Part shown: positions 1-5,706 of the stretch, piece by piece | Position numbering within the stretch: the first letter of the stretch is position 1 | Layout of the letters: every line of letters begins with the position of its first letter | Assembly (NCBI GenBank): GCA_903825695.1 | Contig: CAIKBP010000096.1 | Span: 1 to 8,064, forward strand | Direction: 5' to 3' | DNA length: 8,064 bases | DNA from: an uncultured Verrucomicrobiota bacterium | GTDB lineage: Bacteria > Verrucomicrobiota > Verrucomicrobiia > Palsa-1439 | Notes under the pieces: model-generated | What the model was told of the DNA's origin: nothing | What the model saw: only the letters and a program-made list of their open reading frames with translations | Database searches by the model: none | Position numbers and translations under genes: made by a program

Positions 1-420
1 AACCTGAACCTAAGCGCCACAGAAAAAACCGCGGCGCTTAGGGAGGTTGCCCTGTTGCTGGCTGAGCACCGGAGCATCCGTAACTTCGATCTGTTTTTTC
101 AGGAAATCCTCGACCGCGAACGCGTCAGCAACACCGCGCTCGGCCATGATGTAGCCATCCCGCACGCCCGCACCGATCAATGCACTGAGATTCTTATCGC
201 GGTCGGCCGCAGCGCCAAAGGCGTTGATTTCGAAACGAAAGATAGCCAGCTTGTCAGACTCATTTTCCTCATCGGCACGCCGAAACAGATGGTGACCGAC
301 TACCTGCGCGTTGTCGGGAATCTTGCCCGCCTGTTGCGGCAGGATGATGTGCGGTGCCGCCTGCTGGAAGCCCCCGATCCGGCCTCTTTTATCAAGGTCG
401 TTGACCAGGCGGAAACGTGA
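1..420 (+). CDS. PTS EIIA type-2 (PtsN/fructose-like) domain protein, 5' end missing
   Basis: C-terminal part of a protein with a phosphotransferase-system EIIA type-2 domain; such domains carry a phosphoryl group on a histidine, either for sugar import or as a regulatory nitrogen-type PTS signal. The frame is open from the first base of the window, so the gene starts upstream; 139 residues are visible. The N-terminal visible part (NLSATEKTAALREVALLL) fits the start of the domain. The phosphorylation motif GHDVAIPHAR is present, with the candidate His at visible residue 55 (bases 163-165), followed by the typical LIFLIGTP strand and the helix YLRVVGNLARLLR. A TTG at base 55 could serve as a start, but that would cut off the first helix of the domain, so I prefer a start outside the window. 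The protein may be stand-alone PtsN-like or the C-terminal domain of a larger protein (for example a transporter fusion); the window cannot decide. It is convergent with trxB. Confidence 0.85.
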   Translation, partial: NLNLSATEKTAALREVALLLAEHRSIRNFDLFFQEILDRERVSNTALGHDVAIPHARTDQCTEILIAVGRSAKGVDFETKDSQLVRLIFLIGTPKQMVTDYLRVVGNLARLLRQDDVRCRLLEAPDPASFIKVVDQAET

Positions 421-432
421 CGCAGCCGGCTG

Positions 433-1362
433 TTACGCGAGTTGCGCGAGATACCGTTCGGCGTCGATTGCGGCGGCGCAGCCAGTGCCGGCGGCGGTGA
501 CGGCCTGGCGGTAAACACGATCTACGCAATCGCCTGAGGCAAATACACCGGGCACGCTGGTATGGGTTCCTCGCTTACAGATGATGTAGCCATCAGCATC
601 TGTCTCGACCTGCCCCTTGAACAGACTTGTGACAGGAACATGACCGATGGCAATAAAGACACCCGCGCAACCCAATTCGGTGATCGCGCCGGTCTTCACA
701 TTGCGGACTTTCACGCCGACAACCTTGTCCTGCTTCGCGTCCAGAATGTCGGCCACCACTGAGTCCCAGACAGGTTGTATCTTCGGATTACCGAGGACGC
801 GCCCGGCCATGATTTTCGAAGCGCGAAGTTGGTCGCGTCGATGAACAAGATAAATCTTCGAGCCAAAATGTGTTAGATAAAGCGCTTCTTCGCAGGCGGA
901 ATCACCACCGCCGACAACGACCAGCGGCTGATTGCGGAACATCGGCAGCGCACCATCGCACGTAGCGCAGTATGTCACGCCTTTCCGTTCCAGCAATTCC
1001 TCGCTCTTCAACCCGAGATGTCGATGCGATGCGCCCACGGCAATGATGACCGCGCGTGTCTCGATCAGTTCATCGTCAGCCCAAAGTTTGAACGGGCGCG
1101 TGGATAAGTCCACGCGGGTGATATTCACGCCGTACCGCGTCCGGGCGCCAAACCGTTCCGCTTGTTTCTGCATCTGCATCATCAACTCGGTGCCATCGAT
1201 CCCATCGGGGAACCCGGGATAATTCTCCACAATGCTCGTTGTAGTCAGTAATCCGCCGGGCTGCGCGCCTGTCAGCAATACCGGATTCAGATTGGCGCGT
1301 GCGGAGTACAGGGCTGCTGCCCAGCCCGCGCAACCCGATCCGATAACGACCACATTTTCCAT
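433..1362 (-). CDS. trxB: Thioredoxin reductase (NADPH, FAD)
   Basis: Cytoplasmic flavoenzyme that reduces thioredoxin with NADPH. The chosen ATG gives 309 residues, near the usual ~310-320. Seen in order: FAD-binding GSGCAG at residues 8-13; redox-active CATC (Cys132/Cys135) within YCATCDG; NADPH-binding GGGDSA at 151-156, followed by HRRDQLRAS at 174-182 with the arginines expected to bind the 2'-phosphate; and the C-terminal FAD motif ASGDCVDRVYRQAVTAAGTG at about 275-294. Start choice: a GTG 36 bp further upstream (1398) keeps the frame open, but it has no Shine-Dalgarno sequence and adds 12 non-family residues. The ATG at 1362 is preceded by AGAGGA and begins directly at the conserved beta strand MENVVVIGSG. 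Unusual: Cys11 replaces the common Pro of GSGPAG, and a further Cys279 lies in the GDC motif. It is divergent from the dUTPase gene, with its own plausible promoter. Confidence 0.95.
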   Translation of the reverse strand: MENVVVIGSGCAGWAAALYSARANLNPVLLTGAQPGGLLTTTSIVENYPGFPDGIDGTELMMQMQKQAERFGARTRYGVNITRVDLSTRPFKLWADDELIETRAVIIAVGASHRHLGLKSEELLERKGVTYCATCDGALPMFRNQPLVVVGGGDSACEEALYLTHFGSKIYLVHRRDQLRASKIMAGRVLGNPKIQPVWDSVVADILDAKQDKVVGVKVRNVKTGAITELGCAGVFIAIGHVPVTSLFKGQVETDADGYIICKRGTHTSVPGVFASGDCVDRVYRQAVTAAGTGCAAAIDAERYLAQLA

Positions 1363-1372
1363 ACGTTCCTCT
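1363..1372 (-). promoter_or_regulatory. Ribosome binding site of trxB (decides the start)
   Basis: On the minus strand AGAGGA (1372-1367) is followed by ACGT and then the ATG at 1362, a short but workable spacing. The alternative GTG start at 1398 has no purine-rich element before it and lies next to the predicted transcription start. Both points favour the 309-residue form. Confidence 0.65.
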
Positions 1373-1403
1373 GCCCCATTGGCTGTCGTCTGTTTCACAC
1401 AAC

Positions 1404-1432
1404 ACTATCAGCAAGCTTGCCCGTGCGGTCAA
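1404..1432 (-). promoter_or_regulatory. Putative sigma70-type promoter of trxB
   Basis: On the minus strand, TTGACC (1432-1427, 5 of 6 to consensus) and GATAGT (1409-1404, 4 of 6) are separated by exactly 17 bp. Transcription would begin near 1397, leaving a leader of about 35 nt before the ATG at 1362. The 10-bp palindrome GCAAGCTTGC (1411-1420) fills much of the spacer, and the inverted repeat CGGTCAAGACCG (1426-1437) covers the -35 box; either could be an operator, but no regulator is identified. This is a match by eye only. Confidence 0.5.
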
Positions 1433-1502
1433 GACCGAACGCGGATGGCCTTGGACAAAAAGGCGTGATTTCCGGAAAGATTTCGCCAATAATCCAGTCG
1501 CC

Positions 1503-1883
1503 ATGAGCAAGCCTGACAAACTCGATGAGATTTTTCACCTGCAACAAGCTCTCAACCTCCGAATCGGCGTGGACATGGTCAACATGACCGAAGAAGAACG
1601 CAAGAAATGGATGCTTAACTATTGCCGCGCAATGTCACAGGAGATCGCCGAACTCACCGACAGCGTTCCGTGGAAATGGTGGGCCAAGTACCAGAAGTTT
1701 GACAAACAGAACGCCCGAGTCGAAGTCGTGGATTTGCTCCACTTCCTGATTTCACTCGCACAGGTGCTGGAAATGACGCCCGAAGATTTATACAAGACTT
1801 ACACCAAGAAACATCAAGTCAACCTCGCCCGCCAAGACTCCGGTTACGCCATCAAAGACGCCGACGACAGTAAACACATCTGA
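1503..1883 (+). CDS. All-alpha dUTP diphosphatase (dUTPase_2 / MazG-like fold)
   Basis: Small protein of 126 residues resembling the dimeric all-alpha NTP pyrophosphatases that hydrolyse dUTP to dUMP and pyrophosphate, a family unrelated to the trimeric beta-sheet Dut. Seen: a helix with EIAEL (Glu47, Glu50), a Trp/Lys-rich PWKWW segment at 56-60, a second metal-binding helix EVVDLLHF (Glu74, Asp77), and a C-terminal KKHQVNLARQDSGY segment at 102-115 that fits the substrate-binding Lys/Asn/Arg part of the family. The paired acidic helices that bind Mg2+ are therefore complete. ATG at 1503 is the only reasonable start, with no ATG/GTG/TTG in the same frame for at least 60 bp upstream; the Shine-Dalgarno is weak. 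It is transcribed divergently from trxB and convergently to rplQ. MazG-like nucleotide specificity varies, so a different NTP substrate remains possible. Confidence 0.8.
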   Translation: MSKPDKLDEIFHLQQALNLRIGVDMVNMTEEERKKWMLNYCRAMSQEIAELTDSVPWKWWAKYQKFDKQNARVEVVDLLHFLISLAQVLEMTPEDLYKTYTKKHQVNLARQDSGYAIKDADDSKHI

Positions 1884-1918
1884 CGCCCGGCCGCGCGCCG
1901 CTGAGCAAGCTGCTGGCC

Positions 1919-1941
1919 GATACATCGGTATCCAATGTATC
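1919..1941. repeat. 23-nt imperfect palindrome downstream of the dUTPase gene
   Basis: GATACAT (1919-1925) is inverted as ATGTATC (1935-1941); GG/CC inside the arms adds two pairs after one mismatch and leaves a 3-nt loop. There is no T-run on either side, so it is not a clear intrinsic terminator. It could help end or stabilise the dUTPase transcript or be a protein-binding site; neither is shown. Confidence 0.4.
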
Positions 1942-1964
1942 ATGGGAGTTGCACCGCGCCGTGA

Positions 1965-2000
1965 CAAACAAACAGGGCCGACTGGATTCAGTCGGCCCTG
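1965..2000 (-). terminator. Rho-independent terminator of the ribosomal operon
   Basis: CAGGGCCGACT (1973-1983) pairs perfectly with AGTCGGCCCTG (1990-2000); one more G-C pair leaves a 4-nt loop, giving a 12-bp GC-rich stem. Read on the minus strand, the stem is followed by TTTGTTTG (1972-1965), a good U-rich tail. It lies 27 bp after the rplQ stop and ends the long minus-strand operon. On the plus strand the stem is followed by CGCGTTAG, so it is not a good terminator for the dUTPase gene. Confidence 0.85.
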
Positions 2001-2027
2001 CGCGTTAGTGTCTGGAGCGAATCGCGA

Positions 2028-2531
2028 TTACTTTGCGGCTTCGGCTTTCTTCTTGCCGTTAGCCTTTTTCTCTTCCTTCTTCGGTTTGGCCAGCTCGGCT
2101 TTCTTTTCCGGCGCGGCTTTGGCTTCTTGCTTCTTGCCCTTCTTTGTTTCTGGAGCCGGCGCAAGAGCGACTGCAATCCCCGTCCACTCCAAGATGGCCA
2201 TCTCTGCAGCATCGCCGCGGCGTTGCTGGCCGAGGCGAATGACTCGCGTGTAACCGCCCTGACGATCAGCGTGTTGCTTGCTGGTCTCGGTGAAGAGTTT
2301 CTTCACCGCGTATTTCTCCCGCAGAAAAGCCAGCGCCTGACGCCGGTGATGCAATGTGCCTTTCTTAGCCAGTGTGATCATCCTGTCGGCCCAACGCCGC
2401 GCTTCTTTGGCCTTGGACACGGTGGTAGTGATGCGGTTGTAGCGAATCAGGCTGCAAACCATGTTTGCCAACATTGAGCGCCGGTGCTGGGATTTCATGC
2501 CCAGCTTAGCGGTATCTTTACGGTGTCGCAT
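2028..2531 (-). CDS. rplQ: 50S ribosomal protein L17 with Lys/Ala-rich C-terminal tail
   Basis: Large-subunit protein L17, which sits near the base of the 50S subunit close to the exit-tunnel rim. The conserved core is residues 1 to about 118: the MRHRKDTAKLG start, the QHRRSMLANMVCSLI helix, the RITTTVSKAKEARRWADRMITLAKKG signature, and the GGYTRVIRLGQQRRGDAAEMAILEW end. The core matches the usual family length of about 116-130. Residues 119-167 form a low-complexity tail rich in Lys, Ala, Glu and Pro, probably disordered or helical and rRNA-facing. The start has GAGG with 7-nt spacing. It is the last gene of the operon, 28 bp after rpoA and followed by the terminator. Confidence 0.97.
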   Translation of the reverse strand: MRHRKDTAKLGMKSQHRRSMLANMVCSLIRYNRITTTVSKAKEARRWADRMITLAKKGTLHHRRQALAFLREKYAVKKLFTETSKQHADRQGGYTRVIRLGQQRRGDAAEMAILEWTGIAVALAPAPETKKGKKQEAKAAPEKKAELAKPKKEEKKANGKKKAEAAK

Positions 2532-2559
2532 TGGAATTCCTCGTGCGCTGACTGTTTGA

Positions 2560-3612
2560 CTATTGTTTTTCCTCAGCGGCGGGTTCCGTCAAGACAGCTT
2601 CAACTGTGGCTTCCGCGCCGCCGACTTCAAGCAGGGCCGGGTCGAATTTCATGCCCAGCGTCAGCCCAAGCGCGCCAAGTTTCTCCTTGATCTCATTGAG
2701 CGATTTCTTGCCGAAGTTACGGTATTTGAGCATCTCGCTCTCGGTCTTCATCGCAAGCTGACCAACGGTTGTAATGTTGGCATTGTTGAGACAGTTGGCC
2801 GCGCGGACGCTCAACTCGATCTCATTGACGCTCATGTTGAGCATCTTGCGGAGTTTGGTCTGCTCAGCGCTGATCTGCTCGGCGCCTTTATCGAACTCGA
2901 TCACGATGCTCTGGTCGTAATTGCAGAACATATCGAGGTGATGCCGAAAGATGTTCGAAGCCTGCACCAGCGCATCCTCTGGCTTGATACGCCCATCGGT
3001 CCAGACCTCGAGAATCAACTTGTCGTAATCCATCCGCTGGCCGACGCGCGTATTTTCGACGGTATACCGCACCCGGCGGACGGGCGAGAACAGCGAATCG
3101 ATTGCGATCACACCGATTGGTTGATCAACCTTTTTATTCTCGTCGGCGGGGCAGAATCCACGGCCAACCTTGACCTCCATTTCGGCCTCGAATCTCATCT
3201 TCTTATCGAGCGTGCAGATGTGCTGGTCGGGGTTTAGAACTTCGACAACCTGATCGCTCTTGATGTCGCCAGCAGTAATCGGACCTTCCTTGTTGACCGA
3301 CAGATAGATGACGTGCGGCTCGCGGGTGTGCGATTTCAGCAGCACTTTTTTCAGGTTCAAGACGATATCGGTAACGTCCTCAACAACGCCCGGCAGCGCC
3401 ATGAACTCGTGTGCGGCCCCCTCGATCTTGACCGAACTAATGCCTGCACCTTCGAGTGAACTCAGCAACACGCGGCGTAGCGAGTTACCGATGGTGTTGC
3501 CATAGCCCGCCTCAAGCGGCTCGGCAATGAATTTGGCATACGTCGGCGTGGCAGTTGCGTCCTCGCGGACCAACAGCTTCGGCATTTCAAAACGACCCAT
3601 ACGAATCGGCAT
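2560..3612 (-). CDS. rpoA: DNA-directed RNA polymerase alpha subunit
   Basis: Alpha subunit, whose dimer nucleates RNA polymerase assembly and contacts promoters and activators. 350 residues, somewhat longer than the usual ~315-330. N-terminal domain about 1-240: dimer/beta-contact motif EPLEAGYGNTIGNSLRRVLL at 31-50, then the insert domain with VEDVTDIVLNLK (77-88), and RVRYTVENTRVGQRMDYDKL at about 180-199. C-terminal domain about 262-325: ELSVRAANCL, where Arg270 and Asn273 correspond to the DNA (UP-element) contacts Arg265/Asn268 of E. coli, and YRNFGKKSLNEIKEKL. An acidic tail of about 25 residues ends the protein. The ATG has AGGAGG 8 nt upstream (3621-3626). It lies 69 bp after rpsD and 28 bp before rplQ, the usual alpha-operon place. 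Confidence 0.98.
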   Translation of the reverse strand: MPIRMGRFEMPKLLVREDATATPTYAKFIAEPLEAGYGNTIGNSLRRVLLSSLEGAGISSVKIEGAAHEFMALPGVVEDVTDIVLNLKKVLLKSHTREPHVIYLSVNKEGPITAGDIKSDQVVEVLNPDQHICTLDKKMRFEAEMEVKVGRGFCPADENKKVDQPIGVIAIDSLFSPVRRVRYTVENTRVGQRMDYDKLILEVWTDGRIKPEDALVQASNIFRHHLDMFCNYDQSIVIEFDKGAEQISAEQTKLRKMLNMSVNEIELSVRAANCLNNANITTVGQLAMKTESEMLKYRNFGKKSLNEIKEKLGALGLTLGMKFDPALLEVGGAEATVEAVLTEPAAEEKQ

Positions 3613-3638
3613 GTGAGTACCCTCCTGAGTTGGGTTCC

Positions 3639-3657
3639 CCGCGTTCCAGGAGCGCGG
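3639..3657 (-). promoter_or_regulatory. Hairpin in the rpsD-rpoA leader
   Basis: CCGCG (3639-3643) pairs with CGCGG (3653-3657) across a 9-nt loop in the 69-bp gap between rpsD and rpoA, just upstream of the rpoA Shine-Dalgarno sequence. No U-run follows on the minus strand, so it is not an intrinsic terminator. It may tune rpoA translation or protect an RNA end; this is a weak, local call. Confidence 0.3.
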
Positions 3658-3681
3658 ACCGACAACTCGTTAGACTATTCG

Positions 3682-4296
3682 TTACCTGGAATAGAATTCG
3701 ACAACCATCTGCTCGTTGGCGATAGGCTGAATTTCCTGTCGCGTCGGCAAACGCATGATCTGCGCGCGCATGGTGTCCCGGCTGAAACTAATCCACTCCG
3801 GCACGGGATGGACCTGCGCGGACTCCAAGTTCTTGCTCACGATCGCCTGGCTGGCCACAACGCCCTTGACCTCAATTACATCGCCGGGTTTCACGTTGTA
3901 GGATGCGACGTCCACCTTGCGTGCGTTGACGCGGACGTGTCCATGGCCCACCAACTGGCGCGCGAACGGCCGCGTCGTGGCAAATCCGATGCGGAAAACC
4001 ACGTTGTCCAACCGCGTTTCGAGCAACTGCAACAATGTTTCACCCGTGTCACCGCGCCGTTTGGCCGCGATTTCAAAGATGCGCCTAAACTGTCGCTCCA
4101 GCAACCCGTACTGGTAGCGCATTTTTTGTTTCTCAATCAAGTGCGCGCCATATTCACTCATCTTGCGTCGCCGGGCCGACTTCGGACCATGCACGCCGGG
4201 CGGATAACTGCGGCGTTCCAAATACTTCGACGGGCCGAAAATCGGCAGGCCGAAACGTCGGCTGATGCGAACTCGTGGTCCTTTATATCTTGCCAT
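3682..4296 (-). CDS. rpsD: 30S ribosomal protein S4
   Basis: Primary 16S rRNA-binding protein that starts assembly of the 30S body and forms part of the mRNA entry region. 204 residues, the usual length. Seen: MARYKGPRVRISRRFGLPI start, GVHGPKSARRRKMSEYGAHLIEKQ (34-57), Lys/Arg-rich YGLLERQFRRIFEIA (63-77), and the S4 RNA-binding domain (about 95-160) with RLDNVVFRIGFATTRPFARQLVGHGHVRVN. The N-terminus lacks the four-cysteine zinc motif, so this is a zinc-free form. The start has AGGAG with 8-nt spacing. It lies 24 bp after rpsK and 69 bp before rpoA. S4 represses its operon by binding mRNA in some bacteria; I see no counterpart of the E. coli pseudoknot target. Confidence 0.98.
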   Translation of the reverse strand: MARYKGPRVRISRRFGLPIFGPSKYLERRSYPPGVHGPKSARRRKMSEYGAHLIEKQKMRYQYGLLERQFRRIFEIAAKRRGDTGETLLQLLETRLDNVVFRIGFATTRPFARQLVGHGHVRVNARKVDVASYNVKPGDVIEVKGVVASQAIVSKNLESAQVHPVPEWISFSRDTMRAQIMRLPTRQEIQPIANEQMVVEFYSR

Positions 4297-4320
4297 GCGC
4301 GGAGCTCCTAAAAATCTTCA

Positions 4321-4953
4321 TTACACGCGGCGCCGTTTCGGCGGCCGGCAGCCGTTATGGGGAACGGGCGTCACGTCCCTGATAACCGTAATATCCAACC
4401 CGATGGACTGCAATGCGCGGATTGCCGCCTCGCGTCCGCTGCCGGGGCCTTTCACCCACACCTCAATCTCCCTCAGCCCGTGCGCCATTCCCTGCCGCGC
4501 GGCGTCCTGCGCCACCAACTGCGCCGCGTAAGCTGTGCTCTTGCGCGAGCCTTTGAATCCAACGCGCCCCGCGCTTGACCACCCGACGACGCCGCCTTTC
4601 AAGTCGGTAATCGAAACGATGGTGTTGTTGAACGTCGCCATCACGTGGGCGATCCCCTGCAAAACGTTCTTGCTGTGCTTGGCCTTGACGACCTTCTTCG
4701 ATGCTTCGCCTTCGGCCAATAGTTCCACCGCACTGGCGGTCGGCGTGGCCGCTCCCGGCGCTACGGCTGCCGCAGCCGGCTTGTCCGCCGTGGTGGCAGG
4801 CTTCTCTGCTTCGGTCTTCTCCGCCGAGGGTTTCCGCGCCACGGGTTTCTCGGCAACCTTTGCCGGAGCCGGTTCGGTTTTTGGCACGGCTGGCTTGGTA
4901 GACGTTGCAGCCTTCTTCTTGATTGCTTTCGGCTTCTTTGCTTCTTCAGCCAT
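4321..4953 (-). CDS. rpsK: 30S ribosomal protein S11 with long N-terminal extension
   Basis: S11 forms the 30S platform beside the mRNA exit and the anti-Shine-Dalgarno end of 16S rRNA. Total 210 residues against about 125-130 in the family. The family core begins near residue 86 (KKVVKAKHSKNV) and is complete: AHVMATFNNTIVSITD (102-117), GRVGFKGSRKSTAYAAQ (129-145), EVWVKGPGSGREAAIRAL (164-181), and the terminal RDVTPVPHNGCRPPKRRRV. Residues 1 to about 85 are low complexity: Lys/Ala/Pro/Glu repeats with a nearly all-Ala stretch around 59-69. The extension appears translated as annotated: the ATG at 4953 has AGGA with 7-nt spacing, is 18 bp after the rpsM stop, and no ATG closer to the core gives a full S11 start. 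It sits between rpsM and rpsD, its standard place. Confidence 0.96.
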   Translation of the reverse strand: MAEEAKKPKAIKKKAATSTKPAVPKTEPAPAKVAEKPVARKPSAEKTEAEKPATTADKPAAAAVAPGAATPTASAVELLAEGEASKKVVKAKHSKNVLQGIAHVMATFNNTIVSITDLKGGVVGWSSAGRVGFKGSRKSTAYAAQLVAQDAARQGMAHGLREIEVWVKGPGSGREAAIRALQSIGLDITVIRDVTPVPHNGCRPPKRRRV

Positions 4954-4971
4954 GATGCTTTCCTATCCCGG

Positions 4972-5361
4972 TTAAACTCTTGGCGTCTTCGTTTCCTTAC
5001 TTCGGACTACGCCGACGGTCTTGCGCGGGCCTTTGCGCGTGCGGGCGTTGGTCGAAGTGCGTTGACCGCGAACGGGCAGTCCCTTCTTATGACGGATGCC
5101 ACGGTAGCAATTGATCGTCATCAGCCGCTTGATGTTGGTCTGCACCTCGCGGCGCAGGTCACCCTCGGTCCGGTACCCCTGCAGCACGGTCGCCAGGTGC
5201 GCGAGCTGTTCGTCCTTGAGGTCTTTCGCGCGGACGTTCGGGTCCACGCTGGCCTTCTCGCATACCTCAATGGCAGTCGATGGACCGATCCCGTAAATAT
5301 ATCGAAGCGCAATCCCGATCTTTTTCTGGTCGGGCACTTCCACGCCAATCAAACGCGCCAT
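4972..5361 (-). CDS. rpsM: 30S ribosomal protein S13
   Basis: Small-subunit head protein that contacts the P-site tRNA and bridges to the 50S subunit. 129 residues, slightly longer than the usual ~118-125. Seen: MARLIGVEVPDQKKIGIALRYIYGIG (helix-two-turn-helix part), the middle helices LAHLATVLQGYRTEGDLRREV (53-73), and the basic C-terminal signature YRGIRHKKGLPVRGQRTSTNARTRKGPRKTV (86-116). The tail to residue 129 stays basic and would reach toward the tRNAs. AGGAG lies 7 nt before the ATG and overlaps the rpmJ stop codon, which suggests coupled translation. Confidence 0.98.
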   Translation of the reverse strand: MARLIGVEVPDQKKIGIALRYIYGIGPSTAIEVCEKASVDPNVRAKDLKDEQLAHLATVLQGYRTEGDLRREVQTNIKRLMTINCYRGIRHKKGLPVRGQRTSTNARTRKGPRKTVGVVRSKETKTPRV

Positions 5362-5371
5362 AAGTACACTC

Positions 5372-5485
5372 CTACCCTTGCCGTTGTTTGTGCCGCGGGT
5401 TCGTGCAGATTATCCGAACGACCCCTTTCCGCCGCACCACCTTGCAGCGCTCACACAACCGTTTTACTGATGGTTTAACCTTCAT
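5372..5485 (-). CDS. rpmJ: 50S ribosomal protein L36 (zinc-binding form)
   Basis: Very short gene of 37 codons, found by reading the gap between infA and rpsM. The translation begins MKVKPSVKRLCERCKVVRR and ends RIICTNPRHKQRQG. It has the CxxC...CxxxxH zinc ribbon (Cys11, Cys14, Cys27, His32), the C+ form of L36. L36 lies near the central 50S region contacting 23S rRNA. GAGG precedes the ATG by only 3 nt, and the infA stop is just 5 bp upstream, so ribosomes probably re-initiate. It is 10 bp before rpsM. The infA-rpmJ-rpsM order is the widespread bacterial arrangement. Confidence 0.97.
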   Translation of the reverse strand: MKVKPSVKRLCERCKVVRRKGVVRIICTNPRHKQRQG

Positions 5486-5490
5486 AATCC

Positions 5491-5706
5491 TCAATGCCGG
5501 AACGTGATCCGGCCCTTGCTCAAATCGTACGGTGACATTTCTACGGTCACCTTGTCCCCGGGCAACAGGCGGATAAAATTCAGCCGCATCTTGCCCGATA
5601 TATGCGCTAATACGCGATGTTTGTTGGGCAATTCCACCCTAAACATCGTGTTCGGCAACACTTCCACTACCGTGCCTTCGACTCGTATGGCGTCGTCTCT
5701 AGCCAC
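5491..5706 (-). CDS. infA: Translation initiation factor IF-1
   Basis: OB-fold protein that binds the 30S A site and helps IF-2/IF-3 select the initiator. 71 residues, the family length. The core NTMFRVELPNKHRVLAHISGKMRLNFIRLLPGDKVTVEMSPYDLSKGRI is near-canonical. The start is GTG at 5706, giving ARDDAI as in the family; it lies inside map, whose stop is 40 bp further downstream. An AAGGAG (5728-5723) is 16 nt away, rather far, so initiation may depend on ribosomes translating map. An in-frame ATT two codons upstream (5712-5710) sits at better distance from that AAGGAG and would add two residues; GTG remains preferred on family length. Confidence 0.96.
   Translation of the reverse strand: MARDDAIRVEGTVVEVLPNTMFRVELPNKHRVLAHISGKMRLNFIRLLPGDKVTVEMSPYDLSKGRITFRH

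Noticed and set aside
1363..1398. Upstream GTG start for trxB adding 12 residues
   Set aside because: No Shine-Dalgarno before it, it lies at the predicted transcription start, and the added residues do not belong to the family; the ATG at 1362 has AGAGGA.
1942..2253. Phe/Ala/Ser-rich open frame resembling a membrane protein
   Set aside because: It is the complement of the Lys/Ala-rich tail of L17, which reads as Phe/Leu/Ala on the other strand, and it runs through the operon terminator.
2563..3237. Open frame of 224 codons opposite rpoA
   Set aside because: Antisense shadow of a complete RNA polymerase alpha gene, with no independent ribosome binding site or family match.
3613..4311. Open frame of 232 codons opposite rpsD
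   Set aside because: Exact antisense of S4; composition reflects the complementary strand.
4535..4975. Ala/Phe/Ser-rich plus-strand frame resembling a membrane or secreted protein
   Set aside because: Complement of the low-complexity S11 extension; no independent evidence.
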